A stretch of 46,437 nucleotides of DNA from positions 1-46,437 of the forward strand of contig CAZLXM010000020.1 in assembly GCA_964563105.1 (NCBI GenBank). Direction: 5' to 3'. The translations under genes and the position numbers were made by a program. Shown in pieces: positions 34,619-44,332 of this stretch. Positions within the stretch are counted from its first letter, which is position 1. Each line of letters starts with the position of its first letter. Source of the stretch: CAYVTV01 sp964563105 (GTDB lineage Bacteria > Bacteroidota > Bacteroidia > Bacteroidales > GCA-2748055). The notes beneath the pieces were generated by a model, which saw only the letters and a program-made list of their open reading frames with translations, ran no database searches and was not told the DNA's origin.

Positions 34619-34792
34619 TCCCCTTTTAATCAATAATATAGAATAATTTATTTAATATAAAAATATAAAAGAATATGTATGCGGAACAAAACAAAATGAT
34701 CGTGAAATTTGTTCATTTTCTGATATGTTTATCTTATGCGTACTTAATTTAAAGTTTTAATGTTGTGATATGATCTTTTAAATAATAAAAAA

Positions 34793-35377
34793 ATGAAAAA
34801 ACTATTCTTATTTCTGAGCGTTTTTATTTCTGCAGTTATAATAAGTTGTGAAAAAGAAAAAGAGACTAATAATGATGATCCTGAGGAGATAGTTGTGAAT
34901 GTAAGCAAAGATCTTTTTAATTGGTTATATTATTCATTTTCCGAAAATAAATTAGTGGATGTTAATGATTTTACAAATGACCTTAACTGGGATTTGGGAA
35001 TTCGTTATGAAAATTTCAGGACAAACGGAGGTAAAAGCGGTAAAGGTCAGGGAGGGGTATATGATCTTGGAGCTGTTAATTTTGATTTGGTAACAATAAG
35101 TTCCATTAATTCTGCTACTTTCATTCCGGATGATTCCATATCTGTAATTGTTTTAATGGCAATGCCCCCGGAATATGAAACTGTTCCCGGCAGTGTTCCG
35201 CTTGAAAATATGTTCCAATCTCCCGCCGGTCCCGGCTCCAGAACATATCCTCCTAATAATCATGTTTATGTAATTAAAACAGCAAAAGGGAAACATGTAA
35301 AGTTTATCGGGACCTCATTTTTTAATGATCGTGCAGAAGAAGGTTATTTACATTTTAAATTTGAGTTTTTGGATTGA
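34793..35377 (+). CDS. hmuY: HmuY-like surface lipoprotein
   Basis: This 194-residue lipoprotein has a signal peptide ending in a relaxed lipobox (VIISC, Cys19). The residues after the cysteine are acid- and lysine-rich (EKEKETNNDDPEE), like the Bacteroidota surface-export signal. The core SKDLFNWLYYSF and DLNWDLGIRYENFRTNGGKSGKGQGG match the HmuY fold, a heme-binding hemophore in Porphyromonas. It ends HFKFEFLD, a strand typical of the family. Preceding TonB-dependent receptor and AraC regulator complete an hmuYR-like set. The gap to the receptor gene is 174 nt. Heme binding by axial histidines or methionines cannot be confirmed here: few candidate residues are visible. Confidence 0.82.
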   Translation: MKKLFLFLSVFISAVIISCEKEKETNNDDPEEIVVNVSKDLFNWLYYSFSENKLVDVNDFTNDLNWDLGIRYENFRTNGGKSGKGQGGVYDLGAVNFDLVTISSINSATFIPDDSISVIVLMAMPPEYETVPGSVPLENMFQSPAGPGSRTYPPNNHVYVIKTAKGKHVKFIGTSFFNDRAEEGYLHFKFEFLD

Positions 35378-35398
35378 GTAAAATATTTCAATGATCTT

Positions 35399-36913
35399 TT
35401 AATTGTCCAAAGATATTTTTACTTCAGGCATTTTATCTGCAAAACCTGCATCGGTACGTTTTAATTCATTGATTAGTTTCTCACGAAACCCTGCCAAAAA
35501 TACGTGATGTTCCGGGGATAATGCAAGATTGGTCAATTCTTCAGGGTCTGTACCCAGATCATATAATTCTTCTATTTCATTTTCAATCAAATATCTGATA
35601 TATTTCATTTTTCCTTCTCTTAAAGAAACCCAGCAGGGTATTCCGCCATTAACCGGATATTCTCCCTTATTTGTGTCATCCCCGTATAATCTGGCAGTGT
35701 TTACCAGCATTAATGGGTGGTCCCATTTGCAATCAGGATTTTTAAACATTGGACTAATGTCATGTCCATGCATTTTCCAGGGAATTTCTATCCCGGCTAC
35801 AGAGAAGAAAGTTGCAATCAGGTCATGCCCGCCAACCGGATGGTCACATATTGCACCAGGAATTACTTTTCCTGGCCATCTGATAAGGAGGGGGGCTTTA
35901 AGTGTTGCATCATATGGGGCATATTTCCATGTAAAACCATGTTGGCCAATTGCAAATCCCTGATCTGAGGTATAAATAATTAAAGTATTTTCAAGTTGTC
36001 CCGTTTCTTCGAGTACTTTTAGTATTTGTCCTACTCCTTCATCTAATGCTAAAACTGCTCTGTTATATTTTCGAATGAAATCATCAAAACCAACCCCATT
36101 ATATTCCGGATAACCATCATCATTTTTTATCCATGTGCCATAATTAATCATATGTTCCGGCTTAGTCGGACGTGGCGGGAAAATATCTTCCGGAACAGGG
36201 ACTACCCGGGTTTTAAGATACTCATTTTTATGCCTGTCAGCCGGGGTATAAGGTGAATGTGTGGCATCATAACACAACCACAGGTACCAGGGTTGTTTTT
36301 TATTTGAAGATCTTTTTGTAATAAAATCAATTGCATATTTCGTATAGTTATCAGTTGAATAACCTCCAACTTCAACTGGTAGTGCCCCGTTAAAGCTAAT
36401 TTTCTGGTTAAGATAATAATTTCCATAAACTTTGGGCAAGGTATGGTTCCATACAGCAGAATAATCCCAATCTCTTCCGGCACCATCATCTGATCCGGTA
36501 TGCCACTTTCCAATTATACCAGTATAATATCCTGCTTTTCGGAAAGTTGAAGGCCAAAATGGACACTGTTCCGGGTCGTATTCACATTGTGGATAAGGGC
36601 CTGCCATTCGTAAAGATTGAATTCCATGTGTATGTAAACCGGTTAATGCTGTAGCCCTTGAAGCCATACTCCAGGTACCTGTATAACAGGAAGAAAAACG
36701 CATCCCCTCCCGGGCAAGTCTGTCAATATTTGGTGTTTTTACCCAATCATATGCTTCAGGGTAACAACTAACTGTTTTAAAACTTTGATCATCAGTAAAA
36801 ATATATAAAATATTGGGTTGAGATTTTTCAGGGGCTTTTTGACATCCTGAAATTCCTATACAACTTCCAACCAGATATAATGTAGTACTTAGATTAAAAC
36901 TGAAATTTTTCAT
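35399..36913 (-). CDS. Type I sulfatase, serine-type, lipoprotein
   Basis: This 504-residue hydrolase removes sulfate from a sugar or other ester. The lipobox GISGC gives lipid-anchored Cys24. The core begins NILYIFTDDQ (Asp41, Asp42, metal ligands). The formylglycine motif is S-M-A-S-R at 82-86, with serine at the modified position, so an anaerobic sulfatase-maturating enzyme is required; none lies in the window. Further motifs are GYYTGIIGKWHTG (residues 127-139) and IIYTSDQGFAIGQHG. It follows the DUF4838 gene by 42 nt on the same strand. Sulfated glycan is a likely substrate, but the sulfatase subfamily is not determined. Confidence 0.9.
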   Translation of the reverse strand: MKNFSFNLSTTLYLVGSCIGISGCQKAPEKSQPNILYIFTDDQSFKTVSCYPEAYDWVKTPNIDRLAREGMRFSSCYTGTWSMASRATALTGLHTHGIQSLRMAGPYPQCEYDPEQCPFWPSTFRKAGYYTGIIGKWHTGSDDGAGRDWDYSAVWNHTLPKVYGNYYLNQKISFNGALPVEVGGYSTDNYTKYAIDFITKRSSNKKQPWYLWLCYDATHSPYTPADRHKNEYLKTRVVPVPEDIFPPRPTKPEHMINYGTWIKNDDGYPEYNGVGFDDFIRKYNRAVLALDEGVGQILKVLEETGQLENTLIIYTSDQGFAIGQHGFTWKYAPYDATLKAPLLIRWPGKVIPGAICDHPVGGHDLIATFFSVAGIEIPWKMHGHDISPMFKNPDCKWDHPLMLVNTARLYGDDTNKGEYPVNGGIPCWVSLREGKMKYIRYLIENEIEELYDLGTDPEELTNLALSPEHHVFLAGFREKLINELKRTDAGFADKMPEVKISLDN

Positions 36914-36955
36914 AAATTTTGTATATAAACAGGTTAAATTTAGCTAAATAATTAT

Positions 36956-39415
36956 TTATTGTTTTGATAAAATTTTTAATGGATAAGCAGGATCTGTAAT
37001 AAACCATAAGGGTAATTTTTCATCCAGGGCAATTAGTGGTGCGCCTTTGTGGAAAATTATTTTATAGAATCCTTCTTTGACTTTGTTTTCGGGAATAAAA
37101 AGATTAGATGCGCCCACTAGTGTATTGTCTAAATCTCCCATTTTTTTCCCATCAGGCGAAAAAACTTCAGCAAATGCACCTTTATTTCCCATTGTAAGAT
37201 TAAAACTTTTTATATTTTCAGGCACATAAAAGTAAACAGACAGCGGTGCTTTTAAAAAAGCACCGTCAATTTGCATTCCCCTTAGAGGAATTTTGTAAGC
37301 AACACTTGCCCCTTTTACGCTTATTTTGGCAGATGCATTACGACTTGGTATACTGAAATAATAATTTAAACCTGACTTTCCATTAAATTTGATAGTCCTG
37401 CCAATTGAAACTATACCTGTTTTGATCTCTTTCCCCTGGTGGTCGGTTAAAAGATATTGATTACATTCGGCCCTTTTATTAAAATCTTCAATATTAATAC
37501 TAACTTCACCATCCTCAATTACGTGCAATAGCATTAGTAAGGACCTGTTAACCGGAATTATCGAAGGCTCCCGGGTTTTTGAACCTGAGAGAGGTTTTGT
37601 AACTTCAATTTCTAATTCCCCTGGTGAATAGCTGATTATTCTGGTAATACGGCAATCGTTATTCTGATTTGTCAGGAGTGAATCAATTTGTTCATCATTC
37701 AATGTCAGAGGTGTTTTAAGATCTTCAGGCAGATATCCAAGATCACGTAAATTCCATTGCATAAGGGCAAGCACATTTCCAAGTAACTCTAATCTTTGCT
37801 GTTGCCTCGGTTTCTTTTTAACATTAAGTGCCAAAAGATAATTGTTTTCAAACTCTTGATAATTAGGAGCATAAATTTCTTTAAGATGTTCTTCAGTAAG
37901 AAGATATTTGGCATTCATATTTTGGTTCATAAAGGCTGAATAAGCTGAATCCAGGACAAAATGAAATTTTTCGATATAAGGCAGTGCATTCTTCCCATAT
38001 GCAGCCAGGTAATATTCCTGTAAAATTTTGTTAGCATCTTGTGTCGGGTCCCAAAATAACTTTGCAATTGTATAGTTACCAGGGCCAAATGCGGGCCAGA
38101 TAGGATTGCCATAAAAATAAATCCCCTTAAACCCATATTTTACCATATCGGAAAACTGTGAGTTGAGGATAAGCGGGGCAGGCGGGGTGATTATTCCATT
38201 ATGTTGCATTAGAGAAATGGGGAAACAATAATAATAAAGATCAAATCCTTCGGATTTTGATTTTTCACTCCATTCCGGGACCCATACATAAGGCAGCCAT
38301 TCTTTTCTGTCTTTTTCTCTATACAGTTTGAAGCCCGAAACTGTACCGGTAGGTAACATTAAAGCAATATTTTTTTCCACTTTAAAGTCCGGAGGATAAT
38401 GATAATCGCCGTAAATATAACCACCTAACATATGATCGGGAAATTCTTTAGCCACAATTTTAGCAACATCATTATAAAATTTGTAAATCAAAGGAGAAAC
38501 AGATCGTTGTCCATGAGGGTCCTTTTCAGTTAAAGCCAGGCTTTCCGGACTTTCACTATAACCTGCCCCATCTGACGGAGAAAGAGAGTACCATCTTAGT
38601 TTGGGATCGTTTTTAAAAGCTTCGATAACCTTATTTGCAAAATAGTTCACCATCTCCGGATTTGTAGTTTCCAGTTTATAATAATTTCCTATAGGCGGAA
38701 TACGTTTGCCATCTTTCATGGCGAACCATTCAGGATGCTTATTATATAAGGTTGGCGGAACTGTTTCTATCCAGTTATGATTATGATCAATAGGAGAGGG
38801 GGCCCCAAGCCGCATGCGGCGGTCCCATATATTTTCGGCTTGGTTTCTTTCTCTTAATGATATAATACGATAATCAAAAGGTGAAGACTCAATCCTGTTA
38901 ATTTGTGGAATTGCAAAAGATCTGATTTCTTCATATTCTTCTCCAAGTTCTCCTGCCATTAACCATTTTACTCCCATGAAATCTTCCAGGAAAGTATAAA
39001 CTCCGTTAGACGTGCCATTATTTATGCCTCCTCTTTTATTGACTTCTCCATCCGGAGTATCCGGTCCCGAAATAAACAGGTTTTTATCTTTTGTAATTAT
39101 TTGAAAACCATCAAAAGGAATATTTAAAACATCTATATTTACTGCCTTTGAAGCAACGTTAGACCCAAGGCTGATATAAGGGTTAGCCGGGATTTGGCTG
39201 CTAACAACTATTTCGGGTGTAGCACCTGTAACTTTTGTAAAATAGTATTGCAAATCATTTGCAGCAATTTTTACTGATTCGGGTGCAGAAGGGTCCAAAA
39301 AGATCGAATAAGGGGTTTTTCCTCTTTTTGTTAGGAGAATTGTATTTGAATTGATACAGGAAGTAAATAAACTGATTATAATAATTAAAAAACAGAATTT
39401 AGATAAATGATTCAT
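36956..39415 (-). CDS. DUF4838-containing lipoprotein, probable glycan-active enzyme
   Basis: This 819-residue lipoprotein (LFTSC, Cys20) has an alpha-glucuronidase/GH20-type N-terminal domain (about 25-180: SVKIAANDLQYYFTKVTGATPEI, then GVYTFLEDFMGVKW) and a central TIM-barrel-like DUF4838 domain (about 190-480). In it NHNWIETVPP, HPEWFAMKDGKR, YSLSPSDGAGY and YIYGDYHYPP are conserved-looking. The C-terminal 250 residues look like beta-sandwich modules. Enzyme activity has not been shown for the family as far as I know. It is first in an operon with the sulfatase and divergent from the GH20-like gene. Confidence 0.75.
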   Translation of the reverse strand: MNHLSKFCFLIIIISLFTSCINSNTILLTKRGKTPYSIFLDPSAPESVKIAANDLQYYFTKVTGATPEIVVSSQIPANPYISLGSNVASKAVNIDVLNIPFDGFQIITKDKNLFISGPDTPDGEVNKRGGINNGTSNGVYTFLEDFMGVKWLMAGELGEEYEEIRSFAIPQINRIESSPFDYRIISLRERNQAENIWDRRMRLGAPSPIDHNHNWIETVPPTLYNKHPEWFAMKDGKRIPPIGNYYKLETTNPEMVNYFANKVIEAFKNDPKLRWYSLSPSDGAGYSESPESLALTEKDPHGQRSVSPLIYKFYNDVAKIVAKEFPDHMLGGYIYGDYHYPPDFKVEKNIALMLPTGTVSGFKLYREKDRKEWLPYVWVPEWSEKSKSEGFDLYYYCFPISLMQHNGIITPPAPLILNSQFSDMVKYGFKGIYFYGNPIWPAFGPGNYTIAKLFWDPTQDANKILQEYYLAAYGKNALPYIEKFHFVLDSAYSAFMNQNMNAKYLLTEEHLKEIYAPNYQEFENNYLLALNVKKKPRQQQRLELLGNVLALMQWNLRDLGYLPEDLKTPLTLNDEQIDSLLTNQNNDCRITRIISYSPGELEIEVTKPLSGSKTREPSIIPVNRSLLMLLHVIEDGEVSINIEDFNKRAECNQYLLTDHQGKEIKTGIVSIGRTIKFNGKSGLNYYFSIPSRNASAKISVKGASVAYKIPLRGMQIDGAFLKAPLSVYFYVPENIKSFNLTMGNKGAFAEVFSPDGKKMGDLDNTLVGASNLFIPENKVKEGFYKIIFHKGAPLIALDEKLPLWFITDPAYPLKILSKQ

Positions 39416-39490
39416 AGCTTATTGAGATTAAAATAATTTATTTATTAAAGATTTTGAACTAAAAATTTATACATATTTGATAGGATTGTA

Positions 39491-39498
39491 CAAAATTA
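39491..39498 (-). promoter_or_regulatory. -7 promoter element for DUF4838-sulfatase
   Basis: TAATTTTG on the minus strand matches TAnnTTTG and lies 76 nt upstream of the ATG at 39415. No -33 TTG at normal spacing. Confidence 0.45.
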
Positions 39499-39746
39499 AA
39501 TCAATCTTGGTTAAATTATTTAAGTTTTGTTCAGGAATTTCTCATTTTCTTTTTAGTTAGCAGGTACTTTTATTCATTTAATACTTGAATATAAAGTAAA
39601 TGTGTTAATTATATTCTTTTTATAAATTAAAGCGGTCCATTAAAACGATTTTTATTCTGCCTTATTAACTCTTTTAATTTTCTATATTTAAAGCTTTTTT
39701 ATCACCAAATTATGATGATATTGTGCACTAAGCTTACGTTTAATAA

Positions 39747-39780
39747 TTGTTATATAAATAATTTTCTTGTTATATAAATA
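39747..39780. repeat. Two 14-bp direct repeats upstream of the GH20-like gene
   Basis: TTGTTATATAAATA occurs at 39747-39760 and 39767-39780, perfectly matched and 20 bp apart (about two helical turns). The second copy ends 15 nt before the ATG at 39796. A shorter relative (ATATAAATAATT) occurs at 44302-44313, before the second GH28 gene. It could be a tandem operator of an activator. Confidence 0.5.
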
Positions 39781-39795
39781 CTAAAATCTATAATC

Positions 39796-42243
39796 ATGAG
39801 CAATTCAAGGCGGGAATTTGTTAAAAAATTTACATTGGGAACTACAGGGGTAACATTAGGGAACTTAAATTTACAGTCAAATCCCTATTTAAATGAATTT
39901 TTTAATTTTCCAAACAGCCTTTTCGGGCGGTGGAATGAAAATAAGGAAGATTTTTCACCTGTTTATCCTGTCCCGAGGGAAGCAAACTATTACAATGACT
40001 TTTTCAGACTGGATGAAAATACAATTATCTTACTTCCGCAAAAATCCGGAAAACAGGATGAATTTGTGGCAAAACTGCTAATTTCTGAACTTGCTGAACG
40101 TTATGGACTGGTTTTATCTTTAAAAAAAGTGTCTAAGCTGGATGGTCTTAAAAATTATATCCTTATAGGGTCCATTAAAAATCTTCTTATTAATAATTTT
40201 GCTCAAACATTTAAAATTCAGATATCTTCAACAGAACCAGGACCGGAAGGTTATGTTCTGAAAATCACAAAAGATGCTATTGGAATTTTAGGAAGCGATG
40301 ACCAGGGGGCTTTTTATGGCTTGCAATCATTGAGGCAACTATTAAATCTTTATGATGCCAGGCAGGTACAATGTGCAGATATAAAGGACTGGCCAAATAT
40401 GAAATTCCGGGGTATAAGGCTGAACCTGCCCCATCAAAATGACATTATATTTTATAAGCGTTTTCTAAGGGATTTTATGGCTTATTTTAAATATAATAAA
40501 GTTATAGTTCAGGTAGACGCTTATATGCGATTTGATCGTCATCCGGAACTTAACGCCGGCTGGATAGAATATTCCAAAGATAAAAAATATACGCGGAGGA
40601 CCCGTATAACCGGACCTAATGGTGAAGCACAGGATGGAAATTCAAGTCATGGATGCATTTATGAGAAAGAAGAAATTGCCGGGCTTGTAAATTATGCCGG
40701 AAAATATTTTATTGAAACTATTCCCGAAATACCTTCTTTAACCCATAGTTATTATTTATTAACACGACATCGGGAACTCGCAGAAATAAAAAATGCTGAA
40801 TGGCCTGATACTTATTGTCCTTCTAATCCTGATACATATAAGCTATTATTTGATGTTTTGGATGAGTACATAGAGGTTATGGACCCGAAAATATTTCATA
40901 TTGGTCATGATGAATGGCGTATGGCAATGGATATTTGTGAAAGATGTAAAGGCAGGGATTACTCGGAACTATTTATTCAGGATGTAAACAAAATTTATAC
41001 TTATTTGAAAAGTAAAAATATAAGGACGGCCATATGGGGGGACCATCTTACCGAAAGTCATGCAGGTAAGGGGCCTCAGACTATCACAATAAAAGAAACG
41101 GGCTATACTTACAGGAAACCGGGTGCTGTCCCCCCTGAAATGGTAAAAACCGGCATTCCTAAAGATATACTGATTTTTAACTGGTCATGGAAAGCATTTA
41201 AAGGAAGATCCGGGGAAAAAAATACCCGGGATTATGAGGAATGGGGATTTGAACAGGTTTATTCGAATTTTGAACCGTATATTAATGATTTTGAACGAAG
41301 AAGTAAAGTAAAAGGGGTTATTGGCGGTGCTCCGTCTGTATGGTCGGATACTAACGAGTTAACTATTGGAAAAAATAAGTTGTATAAACTATTAGGTTGT
41401 GCAAATATCATGTGGTCAACTCATTATCAGGATGAAATAACTTTAACACGTTATATTCAGCATCTGACACCTTCAGTTCGAATTAATCTTAAAGGTTCAT
41501 TACCACCAAGCAAAGAAGGGGACCCTATAATATCTGTTGATATTAGATCTGCATTTAATGCGAGAAAGAATGATCAGCCTATGGGAATCCCGCTCGAATT
41601 TTTAAAGACAGGAATGATTCAGAAGAACAATATTTCTTTTGATCTGAAAGCTTCCCCTGACACTGATGATTTGTGTGCCCTTGTAATAGCGAATTCCGGT
41701 AAACAGGATTCAAAATTGCCAATGACATCAAATAAAATAACTATAAATAAAGATGTTAGCAGCCTTATTTTTCTACATGCCTGTGTACATCCTGCTGAGA
41801 ATATTTATGGGCATAATAAGGGTATAAGCCCTGAAGATACGGCTGATTTACTTGGCTGGTATCGGGTCATTTATAAAGACGGATATCAATTATCTATACC
41901 GGTTCGATATGGATTAAACATAAAAGAGTGGCATCTCTGGGGAATTGACCCTTTAACAGGAATGATCGACAAATGCCTGGTTGAACCTTTTTGTAATGGA
42001 GTTGGCAGCTATTGTTATGAGGGGGATCCGGTAAACTGTTCATCTTCCCGGGATAAGGGGCTTTATTTTTTCTCTTATGAATGGGAAAACACCAGGCCGG
42101 GAACTGAAATAAAAGAAATTTATCTTGAAGGGTCAAATAAATTTGAAAAATGGAATAATCAGATTGCAGATAACAATGCAATTGCATTAATTGCTCTTTC
42201 ATATGTTGAAATACGGGATGCAGGGAGAATTCGTGCAAAATAA
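39796..42243 (+). CDS. GH20-like glycoside hydrolase with Tat signal
   Basis: This 815-residue exported protein has a twin-arginine signal (SRREFVKKF, residues 4-12) and a weak hydrophobic region. An N-terminal GH20b-like domain (about 55-190) precedes a TIM barrel (about 200-540). The acid pair is Asp372-Glu373 in HIGHDEW, corresponding to HxGGDE of beta-N-acetylhexosaminidases but with His in place of the second Gly. A cluster of beta-rich modules forms the C-terminal third. It overlaps no gene; the first GH28 ATG lies 41 nt after its stop. Hexosaminidase activity is plausible, but the altered motif leaves the sugar specificity open. Confidence 0.78.
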   Translation: MSNSRREFVKKFTLGTTGVTLGNLNLQSNPYLNEFFNFPNSLFGRWNENKEDFSPVYPVPREANYYNDFFRLDENTIILLPQKSGKQDEFVAKLLISELAERYGLVLSLKKVSKLDGLKNYILIGSIKNLLINNFAQTFKIQISSTEPGPEGYVLKITKDAIGILGSDDQGAFYGLQSLRQLLNLYDARQVQCADIKDWPNMKFRGIRLNLPHQNDIIFYKRFLRDFMAYFKYNKVIVQVDAYMRFDRHPELNAGWIEYSKDKKYTRRTRITGPNGEAQDGNSSHGCIYEKEEIAGLVNYAGKYFIETIPEIPSLTHSYYLLTRHRELAEIKNAEWPDTYCPSNPDTYKLLFDVLDEYIEVMDPKIFHIGHDEWRMAMDICERCKGRDYSELFIQDVNKIYTYLKSKNIRTAIWGDHLTESHAGKGPQTITIKETGYTYRKPGAVPPEMVKTGIPKDILIFNWSWKAFKGRSGEKNTRDYEEWGFEQVYSNFEPYINDFERRSKVKGVIGGAPSVWSDTNELTIGKNKLYKLLGCANIMWSTHYQDEITLTRYIQHLTPSVRINLKGSLPPSKEGDPIISVDIRSAFNARKNDQPMGIPLEFLKTGMIQKNNISFDLKASPDTDDLCALVIANSGKQDSKLPMTSNKITINKDVSSLIFLHACVHPAENIYGHNKGISPEDTADLLGWYRVIYKDGYQLSIPVRYGLNIKEWHLWGIDPLTGMIDKCLVEPFCNGVGSYCYEGDPVNCSSSRDKGLYFFSYEWENTRPGTEIKEIYLEGSNKFEKWNNQIADNNAIALIALSYVEIRDAGRIRAK

Positions 42244-42283
42244 GTATAAGTATCTGAAAAATTTATCTAATTCAAAAAATAAC

Positions 42284-44026
42284 ATGTCTTTAAAAAGCTC
42301 AAATCAGAATCAAAATTTCAGCCCTAATTCCAGAAGGGATTTTTTAACCCGACTTGGCGCCGGGACCGTGGCACTGGGATCAATCAGCAGTAATTCTTTT
42401 TCCGGGGCTGAAATTTCCCCTTTAAATGAAATGAAAGATAAAAACTTCCAATGGGACCCTTATAAATTTGGTGCAAAGGGAGATGGGAAAACATTAGATA
42501 CAAAAGCTATTCAGATGACTATAGATCGCTGTAGTGCTGAAGGTGGCGGTATTATCTGTTTTTATGGAGGAACTTTTATATCCGGTACCATCTTTTTAAA
42601 GAGCAATATTACACTATATATTGAGGCTGGTGCAACTATCAGGGCTAGTGCAAACCTGGATGATTTTCCCAGTATCCCCTCAAATTATCCTTCAATTAAT
42701 GGGGAATATGTTACGCACAAAATGCTTATCTATGCAGAAGATGCAAAAAATATTTCTATTTATGGACAAGGAACAATCGATGGCAGGGGAGATGAGTGGG
42801 TTGAAGGCCCTTATGGAAGCCCTTCATTTAGTTTAAGGCCAAGAATTTTATATTTCAGGGCTTGTGAAGGTGTTATTATCAGAGATGTAACATTATACAA
42901 TTCAGCTTCATGGGTACAGTTGTACCAGTCGTGTAAAAATATTGTAATTGATGGAATAACCGTCAACAGCCGGGAAAATAAAGATGTTGAAAAACCTGTA
43001 AATGCTGATGCACCAGGCAGGAATAATGATGGTCTTGGCTTGATGGATTCTCAATTTGCACGTATTTCCAATTGCTTTATTAATAGTGGTGATGATGCCA
43101 TTGTACTTAAAAGCACGGCAAATGAAGAAAGATGTGCTAATATTACAATAACTAATTGTGTGATAAGTTCAAATCGGTCAGCGATTAAAATAGGAACTGA
43201 AACTAGCGGTGCATTTGAAGATATAACAGTTACAAATTGTGTTATTTATGATACAAGGTCTAATGGAATCGCCCTTACAACTGTTGATGGTGCAAGAATG
43301 GAAAGAATAAATGTGTCAAATATCAATATCCAAAATTTAAAAGGTGCTGCAATATTTATTCGTCTGGGGAATCGTGGTAAAACTTACCGGAAAAATACTA
43401 TTGCTAAAAAAGGAATAATAAAAGACATAATTATTCAAAATATTCAGGGTACACGAGTTTCTTCCGGATGGATTGATCCTGATTATAATAGTTCAATTAC
43501 CGGTTGTTCAATTAGCGGGATCCCCGGACAGCATGTTGAAAATATAATACTTAAAAATATTAATCTGGAAATTGATGGTGGCGGTCAATTAGAGAATGTT
43601 GATAGGATAATACCGGAAAATGAAAAGGGTTCCCCCAGTGGAACCATGTTTGGAGTATTGCCATCATACGGTTTTTTTATTAGACATGCTAAAAATATTA
43701 TACTGGAAGAAATCCATTTGCGATTTATGAGGGAAGATTTTAGACCCGCAATTGTATGTGAAGATGTTGAGGCTTTAGAGATTAGAAACCTGCAGGCACA
43801 GTGTACTTTCGTTACTCCGGCACTGATCAGTTTTAAGGATATCAGGGGGGCGATTATTAGTAATTGCAGGCCAATGAACCCATTGCCGGTATTTTTAAAA
43901 CTGAAAGGGGACAATTCATCTGATATAAACTTAATATTCAATCAATTAAAAAATGTAAAAAAAGCGTTTCTTATAGAGGATGATTCACAATCAGAGGTAA
44001 TCGAAGTATTTGGAAACCTGAAATAG
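42284..44026 (+). CDS. GH28 family (polygalacturonase-like) protein 1, Tat signal
   Basis: This 580-residue exported right-handed beta-helix protein is of the pectinase family. The ATG at 42284 is chosen over the frame opening at 42191 because the twin-arginine motif SRRDFLTRL then sits at residues 16-24. A GH28 start (WDPYKFGAKGDGKTLDTKAIQ) is at about 57-77. Catalytic candidates are Asp248 in NNDG and Asp269/270 in SGDDAIVLK. The usual GHG histidine is replaced (RSAIKIGTET), and the canonical second Asp of NxDGxD is Gly (NNDGLG). It is a close relative of the next gene. Galacturonosidase activity is possible but not assured. Confidence 0.85.
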   Translation: MSLKSSNQNQNFSPNSRRDFLTRLGAGTVALGSISSNSFSGAEISPLNEMKDKNFQWDPYKFGAKGDGKTLDTKAIQMTIDRCSAEGGGIICFYGGTFISGTIFLKSNITLYIEAGATIRASANLDDFPSIPSNYPSINGEYVTHKMLIYAEDAKNISIYGQGTIDGRGDEWVEGPYGSPSFSLRPRILYFRACEGVIIRDVTLYNSASWVQLYQSCKNIVIDGITVNSRENKDVEKPVNADAPGRNNDGLGLMDSQFARISNCFINSGDDAIVLKSTANEERCANITITNCVISSNRSAIKIGTETSGAFEDITVTNCVIYDTRSNGIALTTVDGARMERINVSNINIQNLKGAAIFIRLGNRGKTYRKNTIAKKGIIKDIIIQNIQGTRVSSGWIDPDYNSSITGCSISGIPGQHVENIILKNINLEIDGGGQLENVDRIIPENEKGSPSGTMFGVLPSYGFFIRHAKNIILEEIHLRFMREDFRPAIVCEDVEALEIRNLQAQCTFVTPALISFKDIRGAIISNCRPMNPLPVFLKLKGDNSSDINLIFNQLKNVKKAFLIEDDSQSEVIEVFGNLK

Positions 44027-44332
44027 AATTATAGTTGATTAAAAAATATTCTATTAAGTAAACTCCGATTAAGGCGAAAACTAATTGTTCACAAAATCGG
44101 GAAGGCAAATATAGTTCTATCTTTTGCAAAAAATTTAATATTTTTTCTATTTCATAATGACTATTTTTAGCTTCGACATATTCTTTATTATTGAGATATG
44201 GAAATTTCTCATAAAATAGGCAATCACAATTACCAGTTTCCCGGATTTTCTATTTCCCATACTCATCATCTGTTAATATTGTTAATTACATTTTTAATCA
44301 CATATAAATAATTCAAATTTTAATTATTGTTT
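44027..44332. other. 306-bp intergenic region between the two GH28 genes
   Basis: AT-rich, with no gene, consensus promoter or strong hairpin that I can see. Two features are worth recording: ATATAAATAATT at 44302-44313, which resembles the repeat before the GH20-like gene, and GTTAATATTGTTAATTA at 44273-44288. The gap is long for two operon genes, so the second GH28 may have its own promoter. Confidence 0.55.

Larger units (their letters stand above)
39416..39795. other. 380-bp divergent control region
   Basis: AT-rich region between the DUF4838-sulfatase operon and the GH20-GH28-GH28 group. It holds a -7 element for the minus-strand genes (39491-39498) and a 14-bp direct repeat just upstream of the plus-strand ATG (39747-39780). 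No TAnnTTTG element is evident for the plus strand. I see no RNA gene or strong hairpin. Confidence 0.6.

Noticed and set aside
35529..35968. Plus-strand frames opposite the sulfatase
   Set aside because: The minus strand encodes an intact sulfatase with catalytic motifs across this stretch.
39747..39766. Rex-like half-sites (TTGTTA) in the direct repeat
   Set aside because: The second half (TAACAA) is absent in both copies; the elements are direct, not inverted.
42191..42283. N-terminal extension of GH28 protein 1
   Set aside because: It overlaps the GH20-like gene and would bury the twin-arginine motif behind 31 unrelated residues.
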